Below the pieces are notes generated by a model that saw only the letters and a list, made by a program, of their open reading frames with translations, did not search any database and was not told the DNA's origin. The position numbers and the translations under genes are program-made. From the NCBI GenBank assembly GCA_003014445.1, contig PYGH01000015.1, forward strand, positions 1 to 45,894: a stretch of DNA of 45,894 nt, given 5' to 3'. The stretch is from Fusobacterium naviforme (GTDB lineage Bacteria > Bacillota > Clostridia > Lachnospirales > Lachnospiraceae). Below, in pieces: positions 16,731-25,553 of the stretch (its first letter is position 1; every line of letters starts with the position of its first letter).

Positions 16731-18378
16731 ATGATCACTGCAAAGGGAAAATCCGTGTCGGGCGGGATTGCGATCGGTCCGGTCAGATGGCATCGGGGAG
16801 AAGAAAGAATCGCGGCGGCAGAATGGGCAGAAGACAGGGAGAGGGAGCTGATTCGTCTGGAAAAAGCGAGGAACGCTGCGGTTTTGCGTCAGCAGGGACT
16901 GTATGAGCGGAGTCTGAAGGAGCTGGGAAAGGGCACAGCGGAGGTGTTTGCTGCTCATATTATGATGCTGGAGGATATCGATTTGCTGACAGCAGTGAGA
17001 AGGGAGATCAAAGAGCAGGGGCATACAGCGGAGTATGCCGTACAGGAGGCGTTTGAAGCACAGGCAAAGCGTTTGTCCGGACTGGACGATGATTACATGG
17101 GGGAGCGGGCGAGAGATGTTATCGAGATGCAGAAGGAGCTGATGACTGCACTCCGCGGGGATTCTCCGGGATATCTTTGGAATGAAGCGGGGGGAGAGGA
17201 TCCGGAGAAGCCGGCGATTCTTCTGGCAGAGGATTTCATGCCTTCTGATGTGATTCGGCTGGATAGGAGCAGCCTGCTTGGTATGGTTACCAGAGAAGGG
17301 ACGCAAAACAGTCATACGGCGATTCTCGCACGGACGATGGGAGTGCCGATGTTGGTGCAGTGCGGGGAAATCGGAGAAACCTGGGATGGGCACTGTGCAG
17401 TTTTGGATGCAGATGCGGGCATCGTGTATCTGGATCCGGATCGCGCGGTATGAGAGCAGAGAGAAAAAGCAGGAAGCGGGAAGAAGTAAACTGCAGGATC
17501 TGAAGGGAAAGGCAAGCGAGACGCGGGACGGAAGGCGAATTCGGATGGCTGCCAACATCTCATCGCCGGAGGATTTGAATGCGGCAAGGGAAGCGGATGC
17601 AGAGGGAATCGGTCTGTTTCGCTCGGAGTATTTGTATCTGGACGGAGATCGGTTTCCCACAGAGGAGGAGCAGTTTCAGGTTTATCGGAAGGCGGTCCAG
17701 GCGTTTGCACCAAAGCGGGTGGTGATCAGAAGCTGCGACATCGGGACGGACAAGAGGACGGCATATATGCAGCTCCTGACAGAAGAGAATCCGGCGCTCG
17801 GGTGCCGTGCCATCCGGTTTTGTCTTTGCCATCCGGATATGTTCCGCACACAGCTTCGCGCCCTACTTCGGGCGTCGGCATTTGGGAATCTGGGCATTCT
17901 CCTCCCGATGATCAGCTCTGAGTCGGAGCTTTCGGAAAGCCGCGCCATGTTAACGCAGTGCCGGGAGGCGCTTTTGCGGGAAGGGATGCCGGTGGGCAGT
18001 TACACACTTGGAATTATGATTGAAACGCCGGCAGCAGTGCTGATTGCGGATGAGCTGGCGGGGAATTGCGACTTTTTTTCCATCGGAACCAATGACCTTT
18101 TGCAGTATACCCTTGCGATGGATCGGACTGCTCCTGCAATGAACCGCTATCTTGATACCCATGGAGATCCGGGTTACACGGTCTTGCTTCGTCAAATCCG
18201 CATGGCGGTAAAAGCCGGACACCGCCACGGAATCCCGGTGGGAATCTGCGGGGAGCTGGGGGCAGTGCCGGAGCTTACGGAAACCTTGCTTTGCTGCGAG
18301 ATTGATGAATTGTCGGTTAATCCCGGGGCAATTTTGCCGCTCCGAAAGAAAATTCGAGAATTGGATCTCGGAAACTAG
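16731..18378 (+). pseudogene. ptsI: PTS Enzyme I (PEP-protein phosphotransferase), split by a frameshift between its domains
   Basis: The first frame (16731-17453, GGGGGG before the ATG) encodes the HPr-binding and phosphohistidine domain, with H195 in QNSHTAILART. The rest lies in the +1 frame up to 18378: PEP-binding domain with GIGLFRSEYLYL, SCDIGTDKRTAY, FFSIGTNDLLQYT and the catalytic Cys in GICGELG. The switch occurs near 17447-17453, in the interdomain linker, where both sides keep the normal spacing, so a one- or two-base indel is enough. Enzyme I starts phosphate flow from PEP to HPr for sugar uptake. No HPr gene or sugar permease is nearby. It could be a real loss of function, a sequencing error, or two separately made domains. 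Confidence 0.8.
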
Positions 18379-18414
18379 GATGGCTCCGGATTGCTGAGTG
18401 CCGCCTGAGGAGAC

Positions 18415-18484
18415 AGAAAGCAGCCGCCATGCGTTGCCATGGGGACTACTTTTTTGTGGGCAGGAGTCCATGGGGCTGCTTTCT
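18415..18484. terminator. long hairpin after the Enzyme I gene
   Basis: Arms AGAAAGCAGCC (18415-18425) and GGCTGCTTTCT (18474-18484) are perfect; an inner CCATGG-GACT/AGTCCATGG pairing continues the stem. It lies between convergent genes (Enzyme I and the DUF4870 gene) and may stop transcription in both directions, though no clean T-run follows. Confidence 0.5.
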
Positions 18485-18496
18485 CAGAGCTTGGCT

Positions 18497-18796
18497 TTAA
18501 TTCAACAGCTCTATGTCAGAGATGAGTGGAACCTTTCTTTTTTCTCCCTTTATGGCGCCGCACAGAGCGACAATCCAGAAAACCAGGGAGATCATCGAAA
18601 AAACAAGACCGACTACGGGAACGAAGAAGCCTGCCATGCCCGCCAGATGGATCATCAGGGACTGATTGATATGAAAGCGAAAGTAGTCATCTTTCAGATC
18701 TCCCTTGATCAATGCGATGGCAAAGCCGATCCAGGTAAGGTAGCCGATGATGGAAAGCTTTTTTGATTCTTCTGGGTATGTTGAGAGTTGTTCCAT
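18497..18796 (-). CDS. DUF4870 (Tic20-like) small membrane protein
   Basis: A 99-residue protein, using the ATG at 18796 behind a strong GGAGG. It has KLSIIGYLTWIGFAIALIKGD, a short amphipathic region HFHINQSL-like (FRFHINQSLMIHLAG), then two hydrophobic helices. The order matches DUF4870 proteins, small four-helix membrane proteins distantly like Tic20. Function is unknown. It stands alone, convergent with the Enzyme I gene. Confidence 0.8.
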   Translation of the reverse strand: MEQLSTYPEESKKLSIIGYLTWIGFAIALIKGDLKDDYFRFHINQSLMIHLAGMAGFFVPVVGLVFSMISLVFWIVALCGAIKGEKRKVPLISDIELLN

Positions 18797-19009
18797 GTTT
18801 TTTCCTCCTTTTTGCAGCATTGATCTGCCTCTTAGAAAGACGAATCGGGAGAAGCAAAGGTTCACAGAGCAGAGGAATAGAATAACCTTGTTCAGAAATT
18901 GAGATAATTTGACCGATTTTTGAATTTATTTCCGGAGAAATATTGGCTAAACCAACAATAAGATCGTGAGAAATGAAAGAAACAGGAACAAAAATGGAGG
19001 AGGATTCCT

Positions 19010-19378
19010 ATGAAAAAGAAAATACTCATGGGAATATTGGCGGCGATGACAGCAGTATCCCTTGGCGTCTGTGGAGGCGCTTCCAAGGAAGAAAAGGGGG
19101 AAGGCGGACAGGCTGGCAGCTTCTGTATCGGGAGATACGGCTGACAAGACGGCATCAGGCGATCAGTCACTGATCATATACAGTTCGCTCACGGAGCCAA
19201 TGATCGACAGTATGTTGAGCAAATTTGAAGAGGACACCGGAAGCAAGGCGGACTGCCTTGCTATGGGAACCGGAGACGCACTGAAGAGAATTGAGACGGA
19301 AGCCGGCGCACCGCAGGCGGATCTGCTTTGGTCGGGAACCATCGGAACCGTCTGCGCGGATTCAGAATGGGGCGTTTT
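19010..19378 (+). pseudogene. iron(III)-type ABC transporter substrate-binding lipoprotein, decayed N-terminal part
   Basis: A good GGAGGAGG site and ATG at 19010 begin a lipoprotein signal (MKKKILMGILAAMTAV, lipobox SLGVC), which stops at 19144. The mature part continues in another frame: LIIYSSLTEPMIDSMLSKFE, then ETGSKA-like and [17 protein letters not shown], the signature of FbpA/AfuA-type binding proteins. It breaks off after about 100 residues, where ATPase sequence begins. Two lesions (frameshift and large deletion) show it is dead. Confidence 0.8.
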
Positions 19379-19445
19379 TTACACTGCTGGGACCATCCGG
19401 TTGCGGAAAGACCACGCTGCTCCGAATGATTGCCGGGTTCAATTC
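19371..19445 (+). pseudogene. iron(III) ABC transporter ATPase, Walker A fragment
   Basis: In a third frame, [20 protein letters not shown] is the N-terminal Walker A block of an FbpC/PotA-type ATPase, joined directly to the binding-protein remnant. Similarity ends after IAGFN. The permease gene and most of the ATPase are missing, so one deletion removed the middle of an fbpABC-like operon. Confidence 0.8.
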
Positions 19446-19634
19446 AAAAGATAGACGAAAAGACAAATATAGACTAAAATACGAAAAAGGACTGTTCATA
19501 TTCCGGAAAGTAGCATATGATAGGGGTGTGATTAGGGACGCCTAATTCATAGGTCAGGGTGCGCCCGGAAACAGAGCGGGGGTATTTCTGTTCCCATTGT
19601 ATCCAAGCGATGAATCATGAAGGAGGAAGGATAG

Positions 19635-20198
19635 ATGTCACTCATTAAAAAAGAAGTTGGAGAGTTTTTGGTCAAGGCATATCAGAACAGAGAGTTCAAG
19701 GATATCACAAAGGATGATCTGAAGGGAAACTGGAGCGTGCTGTTCTTTTACCCGGCGGATTTCACCTTTGTTTGCCCGACGGAGCTGGAAGACTTGCAGG
19801 ATCACTATCAGACGTTCAAGGAGATCGGCTGTGAAATTTACTCCGTGTCCTGTGACACACATTTCGTACATAAGGCGTGGCATGATCATTCCGATCGGAT
19901 TGAAAAAATTCAGTTCCCGATGCTGGCAGATCCCCGCCACGTGCTGGCAAAGGATTTTGATGTCCTGATCGAAGACGAGGGTGTGGCGGAGCGCGCCACC
20001 TTTATCATTGACCCGGATTGCAGGATTGTGGCATATGAAATTACCTCCGGAAATGTGGGGAGAAATGCCGATGAGCTGCTTCGCAAGGTTCAGGCGTGCC
20101 AGTTCGTCCGGGAGCATGGTGATCAGGTTTGCCCTGCGAGATGGCATCCGGGTGTAAGCACCATTAAGCCGGATATTGATTTGGTGGGTGCGCTGTAA
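19635..20198 (+). CDS. ahpC: alkyl hydroperoxide reductase subunit C (2-Cys peroxiredoxin)
   Basis: A 187-residue AhpC/Prx1 peroxiredoxin with peroxidatic C47 in DFTFVCPTELEDL and resolving Cys in QVCPARWHPG near the C-terminus. It reduces hydrogen and alkyl peroxides in the cytoplasm. AGGAGG lies just before the ATG. The usual reductase gene ahpF does not follow; a terminator comes 43 bases after the stop, so electrons must come from a protein encoded elsewhere. The 165 bases upstream contain an imperfect GGAAACAGA/TCTGTTCC repeat but no operator I recognise. Confidence 0.93.
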   Translation: MSLIKKEVGEFLVKAYQNREFKDITKDDLKGNWSVLFFYPADFTFVCPTELEDLQDHYQTFKEIGCEIYSVSCDTHFVHKAWHDHSDRIEKIQFPMLADPRHVLAKDFDVLIEDEGVAERATFIIDPDCRIVAYEITSGNVGRNADELLRKVQACQFVREHGDQVCPARWHPGVSTIKPDIDLVGAL

Positions 20199-20240
20199 AA
20201 GGCGAAGCTTCAAAATCAAAAGGATTGGCGCTGATAAAAG

Positions 20241-20269
20241 ACTGCAGTCAGAATTGGCTGCAGTTTTTT
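20241..20269 (+). terminator. intrinsic terminator after ahpC
   Basis: Perfect stem ACTGCAG (20241-20247) / CTGCAGT (20258-20264), a ten-base loop and six T residues. Confidence 0.85.
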
Positions 20270-20350
20270 CTGCAGAAAACCGAATGTCGGAGTGCCGGTG
20301 GGAAATGGAGGAATCAGGTAGAGGAACAGGGATATCGGACATCGATCAAA

Positions 20351-20842
20351 ATGACATATGAGGAATATCAGACCATGTGTTGGGCGCTGAAGCGAAGAAA
20401 GGCGATTATAATCAGCGGAATTGTCTCGATGCTGCTTCTGGCGGCAGGTGGGATTTCATTACAGAGCGGGGATGCGGAAGAGGGAATCATTTGCTTCTCC
20501 ATGGCATTGGCCTATCCGTGCTTGGTTTTTGGCTTTTACCGCTATTCCATGAACAAAAGCTATCGCTCACAGAAAATAGCAGCAGATAGCAGGCGGGTGG
20601 ACTATGTGTTCTATCCGGATCGCATGGTAGTGCACACTGCTGCCAGCAGATCGGAAATCCGCTATGACCAGTTATACCGGGTGAAGGAAACGAAGACGAA
20701 TTTTTATCTCATGGTTGGAGTCAACCAGAGCATGGCAGTGAAAAAGGAGCGTTGCTCGGACGAGTTGCTGGCTTTACTTAAGAGTCTTAAGGAAGAAAGA
20801 AAGGCGGGCATTCCGACCTCGGAACACTCGCCTTTTCGATGA
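20351..20842 (+). CDS. YcxB-like membrane protein
   Basis: A 163-residue protein if it starts at the ATG 20351; longer in-frame starts are possible but pass through the ahpC terminator. It has two hydrophobic helices (residues about 18-37 and 48-65) followed by a soluble beta domain with VDYVFYPDRMVVHT and RYDQLYRVKETKTNFYL, the arrangement of YcxB-type C-terminal domains. Function is unknown. The ribosome binding site is weak. The last codons overlap a terminator hairpin shared with the convergent transporter gene. Confidence 0.6.
   Translation: MTYEEYQTMCWALKRRKAIIISGIVSMLLLAAGGISLQSGDAEEGIICFSMALAYPCLVFGFYRYSMNKSYRSQKIAADSRRVDYVFYPDRMVVHTAASRSEIRYDQLYRVKETKTNFYLMVGVNQSMAVKKERCSDELLALLKSLKEERKAGIPTSEHSPFR
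20799..20836. terminator. bidirectional terminator between the YcxB-like and NSS genes
   Basis: Arms AAGGCG (20801-20806) and CGCCTT (20829-20834) with inner TTCC/GGAA. TTTT follows on the plus strand, and TTTCTTTC follows on the minus strand. It lies inside the last codons of the YcxB-like gene. Confidence 0.7.
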
Positions 20843-20886
20843 AGCTTGATATTATGTTATGCTCGGATATGCCATTCTGTCCGGCA

Positions 20887-22257
20887 TCAGAGCTTCAACA
20901 AGCCGAACGCGGAAAGGATGGAGCTGACAAAGATGATGAGCAGCGCAACGGGGGCGATGTAGCGAATGCAAACGCGATACAGCCCCTCGTTTCTAAACCG
21001 GGAGGAAATGCGGATTTCCTTCACGAGAGCATCGATTCCGGCCGCCTTGACAATCAGGAGACAGGTGGCAAGGGCAGCGATAGGCATCATGACAGCATTG
21101 GTGAGAAAATCAAAGAAATCCAGAAACTGCATGCCGATGATCGTGACGGAGCTCAAAACATTGTAGCCGAGGGAGGAGAGAGAGCCGAGCGAGAGGATGA
21201 TGCTGCACATCAGGAAGCACGCGGTGCCGCGCTTGCATTTTAACTCGTCAACAAAGGAAGAGACACCTGCCTCCATCAGCGAGATGGAACTGGTCAGCGC
21301 GGCAAACAGAACCAGAAGAAAGAACAGTGCGCCAAGGGGTCTTCCTGCTCCCATGCTGTCGAACACCTTCGGGAGCGTGATGAAAATCAAAGAAGGTCCT
21401 GCCTTCAGCTGCTCCGGGTCTCCGCCTGAGAATGCGAATACGGCAGGGATCACCATCAGAGCAGCCAACAGCGCGATGCCGGTATCAAAGATCTGAACCT
21501 GATAGGTGGATTTTTCAATATCAACATCCTGCTTCATGTAGGAGCCGTATGTGAACAGAATTCCCATGGCGATTGAGAGAGAGTAGAACATCTGTTCCAT
21601 CGCGGCGACCACGGCCATCCAGGTGAAGTGCGAGAAATCAGGGATAAAGATGTATTTTACCCCTGCCATGGCGCCGGGGCGGGTCATGGAGTAGACGGCG
21701 ATGACCAGCGCCAGCACCACGAGGATTGGCATCATAACCTTGGTTCCCCGTTCAATGCCGCTCTCCACTCCCATGATGATGAGAAGGGCGGTCATGCCCG
21801 CAAAGAGCAGGAAACACACCTCGCTGCCGGAGGGACTGGTAATAAAATTTGAAAAATACCCGTTCTCTGCCACAGCTGCGGTGCCCTCTGCCACATAGGC
21901 GATCAGGTAACGCAGCACCCATCCGCCGATGACGCAGTAGTAGGCGACGATAATCATCGGAACAACGGCATTGAGGAGACCGCCGAGGCGAAATCCGCGG
22001 GAGTTGCTGAATTGACGGTAGGCACCGCTGGCACTTTGTCTTGTCATTCGTCCCAGCGTTGTCTCGGAAATCATCATCGTGTAGCCGAAGGTCACAGCCA
22101 GAATGACATAGGCCAGAATAAAAATCCCTCCACCGTACTTTGCGGCCAGATAGGGGAAACGCCAGATATTACCGAGTCCCACAGCAGAACCGGCAGTAGC
22201 GAGGACGTATCCCAGTTTACCGGAAAAATTGGCTCGACTGCTGTTTTGTTTGTTCAT
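20887..22257 (-). CDS. sodium-dependent transporter of the NSS (SNF) family
   Basis: A 456-residue membrane protein with the NSS signature in helix 1, TAGSAVGLGNIWRFPYLA, where backbone and side chains bind Na+ and substrate. Further typical blocks are GGGIFILAYVI and SETTLGRMTRQSASGAYRQF. The protein has about 11-12 helices and resembles bacterial LeuT/TnaT/MhsT-like amino-acid:Na+ symporters. The substrate cannot be determined. AAAGGAG precedes the ATG. It is a single-gene unit ending at a bidirectional terminator. Confidence 0.9.
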   Translation of the reverse strand: MNKQNSSRANFSGKLGYVLATAGSAVGLGNIWRFPYLAAKYGGGIFILAYVILAVTFGYTMMISETTLGRMTRQSASGAYRQFSNSRGFRLGGLLNAVVPMIIVAYYCVIGGWVLRYLIAYVAEGTAAVAENGYFSNFITSPSGSEVCFLLFAGMTALLIIMGVESGIERGTKVMMPILVVLALVIAVYSMTRPGAMAGVKYIFIPDFSHFTWMAVVAAMEQMFYSLSIAMGILFTYGSYMKQDVDIEKSTYQVQIFDTGIALLAALMVIPAVFAFSGGDPEQLKAGPSLIFITLPKVFDSMGAGRPLGALFFLLVLFAALTSSISLMEAGVSSFVDELKCKRGTACFLMCSIILSLGSLSSLGYNVLSSVTIIGMQFLDFFDFLTNAVMMPIAALATCLLIVKAAGIDALVKEIRISSRFRNEGLYRVCIRYIAPVALLIIFVSSILSAFGLLKL

Positions 22258-22435
22258 GCGGTTTACTCCTTTCCAACACTAAAACATAAAAGTATATTAG
22301 CTAAAGATTATAGCAGAGTTTTCCAAAGATGAAAGCAAAATCGAGCTGGAGAAGTGACAAAAATCCACTGTTTCCGCTCGATTTTGCTTGGTACTATTCA
22401 ACATGAAACCGCATGAGATTGTAAAAAAAGAGAGA

Positions 22436-23899
22436 GGGGGGTGCGGACAAAAAGCTGGACTTTAGGGCTCCGAAAGGAGCAGGAAATGTATTCAAAAGAA
22501 CAACGAGAAAAAGCCTTGGCATTGTATGATAAGTGCCATTCCATCACAAAAGTCATTCAAATATTGGGGTACCCAGAGAGTCGCCAGGGCTTATATTTAT
22601 GGTTAAGGGAGAGGAATGCTGCCCCTAAGAAGAAAGCTGAACGAAGAAGAGTCAACAACTCACTGGATCACCCTCTCCATCCATCACTTGAAACAAAGCT
22701 CGATATCCTTCGCCGCTGCTTTATTGAAGGGGAAAATGTACAATTAGTCTCAGAAGAAACAGGATATAGTCGTGCTTCCATTTATACTTGGCGACGAAAA
22801 TACCAATCTGGAGGACCCGTAAGACTAATGAATTCTAAAGATGATCCAAGAGGTATATTGAGCAAAGGCGTACCTTCTTCAACGAGTGATATTGATGCAC
22901 TCAAGCAGCAAATGTTCGAAATGCAGCTTGAGATAGACATATTGAAGGAGACGATCAAAGTCTTAAAAAAAGACCCAGGCGTCAGCAAAGTTCCCTTGAA
23001 GAACAAGGAGAAGGCAGCAATCGCTGACGCCTTGAAAGACCGATATACGCTGCCAATACTCTTAGGAAAGCTGGAAATGGCCAAAAGCAGCTATTACTAT
23101 CAGGAGAACCGTCTTAATTCTATCGATAAATATCAGGGATTACGGGATCAGATCAGCACGATCTATTATGATAACAGAGCTTGCTATGGCTACAGGCGTA
23201 TTTATGCTGTACTTAAAAAGAATGGAATCACGGTTTCTGAAAAGATCGTGCGTCAGCGGATACGGGAGATAGGACTGTTCCCTAGAATAAAACAGCATCA
23301 AAAATACAGTTCCTATAAAGGAGAAATATCTCCTGAAGTACCAAATCTTATACAACGGAATTTTCATGCAGAATATCCGAATCAAAAGTGGCTGACAGAT
23401 ATCACTGAATTCGCAATCCCTGCCGGGAAAGTATATCTTTCTCCTGTTGTTGATTGTTTTGACGGTATGCTCCCTGCCTGGACCATAGGTACAGCGCCGA
23501 ATGCAGCTTTGGTCAACGAAATGTTGGATCAAGCGATTACTACTTTATCCAAGGAAGAGCATCCTCTGATCCACAGTGATCGAGGCTGCCATTATCGATG
23601 GCCGGGGTGGATCCGTCGCATGAACAGAGCTGGTCTTGAACGCTCCATGTCAAAGAAAGGATGTTCACCTGATAACTCAGCCTGTGAGGGACTGTTTGGC
23701 AGACTAAAGAACGAAATGTTTTATAACCGGAAATGGGAAGGAGTCACCCTGTCGGAATTCATGGAGATTTTACATGATTACCTCGTTTGGTATAATGAAA
23801 AGCGAATCAAAGGAACACTTGGTAACATGAGTCCTTTGGAGTACAGACGTAGTCTTGGAATTGCTGTTTAGGCAGTCCAAGAAAATGTCCGCACCCCCC
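22436..23899 (+). mobile_element. IS3-family insertion sequence, apparently intact
   Basis: Terminal inverted repeats GGGGGGTGCGGACA (22436-22449) and TGTCCGCACCCCCC (23886-23899) are perfect over 14 bases and continue imperfectly (shared GGACT about 15 bases further in). The element is about 1.46 kb with a single transposase gene. I see no clear target-site duplication in the flanks. A decayed relative lies at 789-1370. Confidence 0.9.
22486..23871 (+). CDS. IS3-family transposase, single reading frame
   Basis: A 461-residue transposase starting at ATG 22486 (GGAGCAGG upstream). The N-terminal part has helix-turn-helix segments (GYPESRQGLYLWLRERN and TGYSRASIYTWRRKY), then a leucine-zipper-like helix MFEMQLEIDILKETI. 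The rve catalytic domain has the DDE residues in WLTDITEF, HSDRGCHYR and EGLFGRLKNE. In most IS3 elements the first and second parts are two genes joined by programmed frameshifting; here they are one frame. It looks full length, so it may be active. Confidence 0.92.
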   Translation: MYSKEQREKALALYDKCHSITKVIQILGYPESRQGLYLWLRERNAAPKKKAERRRVNNSLDHPLHPSLETKLDILRRCFIEGENVQLVSEETGYSRASIYTWRRKYQSGGPVRLMNSKDDPRGILSKGVPSSTSDIDALKQQMFEMQLEIDILKETIKVLKKDPGVSKVPLKNKEKAAIADALKDRYTLPILLGKLEMAKSSYYYQENRLNSIDKYQGLRDQISTIYYDNRACYGYRRIYAVLKKNGITVSEKIVRQRIREIGLFPRIKQHQKYSSYKGEISPEVPNLIQRNFHAEYPNQKWLTDITEFAIPAGKVYLSPVVDCFDGMLPAWTIGTAPNAALVNEMLDQAITTLSKEEHPLIHSDRGCHYRWPGWIRRMNRAGLERSMSKKGCSPDNSACEGLFGRLKNEMFYNRKWEGVTLSEFMEILHDYLVWYNEKRIKGTLGNMSPLEYRRSLGIAV

Positions 23900-23900
23900 C

Positions 23901-24352
23901 ATGAAAGTCATCGACAAGTCCATCGCCACTGCGGGGCCAAACACCTATTAGCTGCGGCTTATACACGGCTATAACGGGGAGACGAGCCTGCAGACGATGA
24001 TTTCCAACTGGTATAAGTATAAACCGAAGGTGAAGCGGATCATTTATCAGAATGCCAAGGATGGCTACTCTGTCATCAAGTGCAAAGCGAAGAACTGGTA
24101 GGATCTCGTGACAGTGATCGGGTGAAGGACTTCGGGCCGGAGTACGCGCAAAAGATCGTCTGGCAGTTTGGCAGAGATAAGCTGGAGGTCATTGAAGAGA
24201 TGCTGGATGAACTATGTCTGCTTGCGCAGCGGTATTCTCTAAATGGAGGCTTGGGAGAATCAGTCAAAGCGAACGAAAATGCCGATTTGGTATCAGATCA
24301 GATGCCGAAGATCCAGAACCGTTCGCAGGTGGAGAGTTGGGAGACTACATGA
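23901..24352 (+). pseudogene. unrecognised gene remnant(s) to the right of the IS3 element
   Basis: Two short pieces in different frames: one about 23,960-24,101 containing NWYKYKPKVKRIIYQNAKDG, and one open from GTG 24080 to 24352 containing DRVKDFGPEYAQKIVWQFG. They could be one gene broken by a frameshift and truncated by the IS. The second frame ends in ATGA, overlapping the start codon of the macro-domain gene, so translation could be coupled. I do not recognise either piece. Confidence 0.35.
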
Positions 24353-24876
24353 CGCACATTCAGACCATACAGGGAGATATTACAAAAGTAACAGATGTGG
24401 AAGCAATCATAAACGCGGCGAATACCAGTCTCCTTGGCGGAGGCGGTGTAGACGGGGCAATCCATCGGGCAGCCGGTCCAAAGCTCCTTGAGGAATGCCG
24501 GACGCTTCACGGCTGCCGGACCGGTGAAGCGAAGATCACAGGCGCATATGAGCTTCCCTGCAAATATGTGATACATACTGTCGGACCGATCTGGAGAGGC
24601 GGATCCGGGAATGAGCCGCAGCTTCTGGCCGATGCCTATCGCAATTCCCTGCAGGTTGCACTGGACAACGGAATCCGGACAGTCGCATTCTCTTCGATTT
24701 CGACAGGTGCGTATCGCTATCCTCTGGAGGACGCAGCAAAAATTGCAGTGCAGACCGTTATAGATTTCTGCGAAGCCCATCCATACGCCTTTGATTTCGT
24801 GCGTTTTGTCCTGTTTGATCTGCGGACACGGCAGGCCTATGACGATGCAATCTGTATTTTGAGTATGGGAGAATAA
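24349..24876 (+). CDS. macro-domain protein (O-acetyl-ADP-ribose deacetylase type)
   Basis: A 175-residue stand-alone macro domain. It has the ADP-ribose-binding motifs IQGDITKV near the N-terminus, [20 protein letters not shown] (catalytic Asn and the glycine loop) and [15 protein letters not shown]. The enzyme removes ADP-ribose or acetyl groups from ADP-ribose adducts, as MacroD/YmdB proteins do. GGGAGA precedes the ATG at 24349. The DNA glycosylase gene follows after four bases, suggesting a small damage-related operon. Confidence 0.92.
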   Translation: MTHIQTIQGDITKVTDVEAIINAANTSLLGGGGVDGAIHRAAGPKLLEECRTLHGCRTGEAKITGAYELPCKYVIHTVGPIWRGGSGNEPQLLADAYRNSLQVALDNGIRTVAFSSISTGAYRYPLEDAAKIAVQTVIDFCEAHPYAFDFVRFVLFDLRTRQAYDDAICILSMGE

Positions 24877-24880
24877 AGAA

Positions 24881-25435
24881 ATGAGCGTAAACCGATGTGG
24901 CTGGGAACTTAGTTCTGATAAGATGATCGCCTATCATGACCACCGCTGGTGCAATCCGGAACACGATGATCAGGAGCTTTTTGCCATGCTCATTCTGGAA
25001 GGCGCACAGGCAGGCCTTTCATGGGCTACGATCATCAACCGGGAAGATAACTACAGGAAGGCTTTCGATGGTTTTGATCCGAAGATCGTTGCCTCCTATG
25101 ACAATGAAAAAATTGAAGCGCTGATGCAGGATGAAGGGATCATCCGTAATCGAAGAAAGATCCTCGCTGCCGTTTCCAACGCGAAAGCGTTCCTGAAGAT
25201 ACAGGAAGAGTTCGGGAGCTTTGACAAATACATCTGGGGATTTACTGAAGGCAAGGTAATTGACCATCATCTGAAGACTGTGGAGGAGACGCCGGCGACT
25301 TCGGAGCTCTCCGAGAAAATCAGCAAGAGCCTGAAAAAGAGAGGCTTCAGTTTTGTGGGGCCGACGATCATCTACTCCTATTTGCAGGGAATTGGAATTT
25401 ATAATGATCATATAGAAAGCTGTGATTTCAGGTAA
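24881..25435 (+). CDS. tag: DNA-3-methyladenine glycosylase I
   Basis: A 184-residue TagI-family glycosylase, close to the usual length. It has the N-terminal RCGWE and YHDHRWCNPEHDDQELFAML, LSWATIINRE, and the C-terminal ligands in YNDHIESC, matching the zinc snap (Cys and His near both ends). It excises 3-methyladenine in base-excision repair. It is translated from the same message as the macro-domain gene. Confidence 0.93.
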   Translation: MSVNRCGWELSSDKMIAYHDHRWCNPEHDDQELFAMLILEGAQAGLSWATIINREDNYRKAFDGFDPKIVASYDNEKIEALMQDEGIIRNRRKILAAVSNAKAFLKIQEEFGSFDKYIWGFTEGKVIDHHLKTVEETPATSELSEKISKSLKKRGFSFVGPTIIYSYLQGIGIYNDHIESCDFR

Positions 25436-25553
25436 GGCAGTGATCCGATAGCGCAAAAAGGATAGAGGCGGGTGAAAAGATCAATTTAAAAATGATGGAA
25501 AGATTTAGAGTTATGGGAAAAATTGTGGATTCAAGTAAAGAGGAAGCATAAAA

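Noticed and set aside
16305-17660. 451-codon antisense frame across VWA and Enzyme I genes
   Set aside because: Pro/His/Ser-rich composition typical of the reverse of GC-rich coding sequence, no ribosome site, no domain.
17278-18378. Second half of Enzyme I as an independent gene from ATG 17278
   Set aside because: The first 60 residues in this frame overlap the phosphohistidine domain in another frame and are nonsense; similarity starts only after about 17449.
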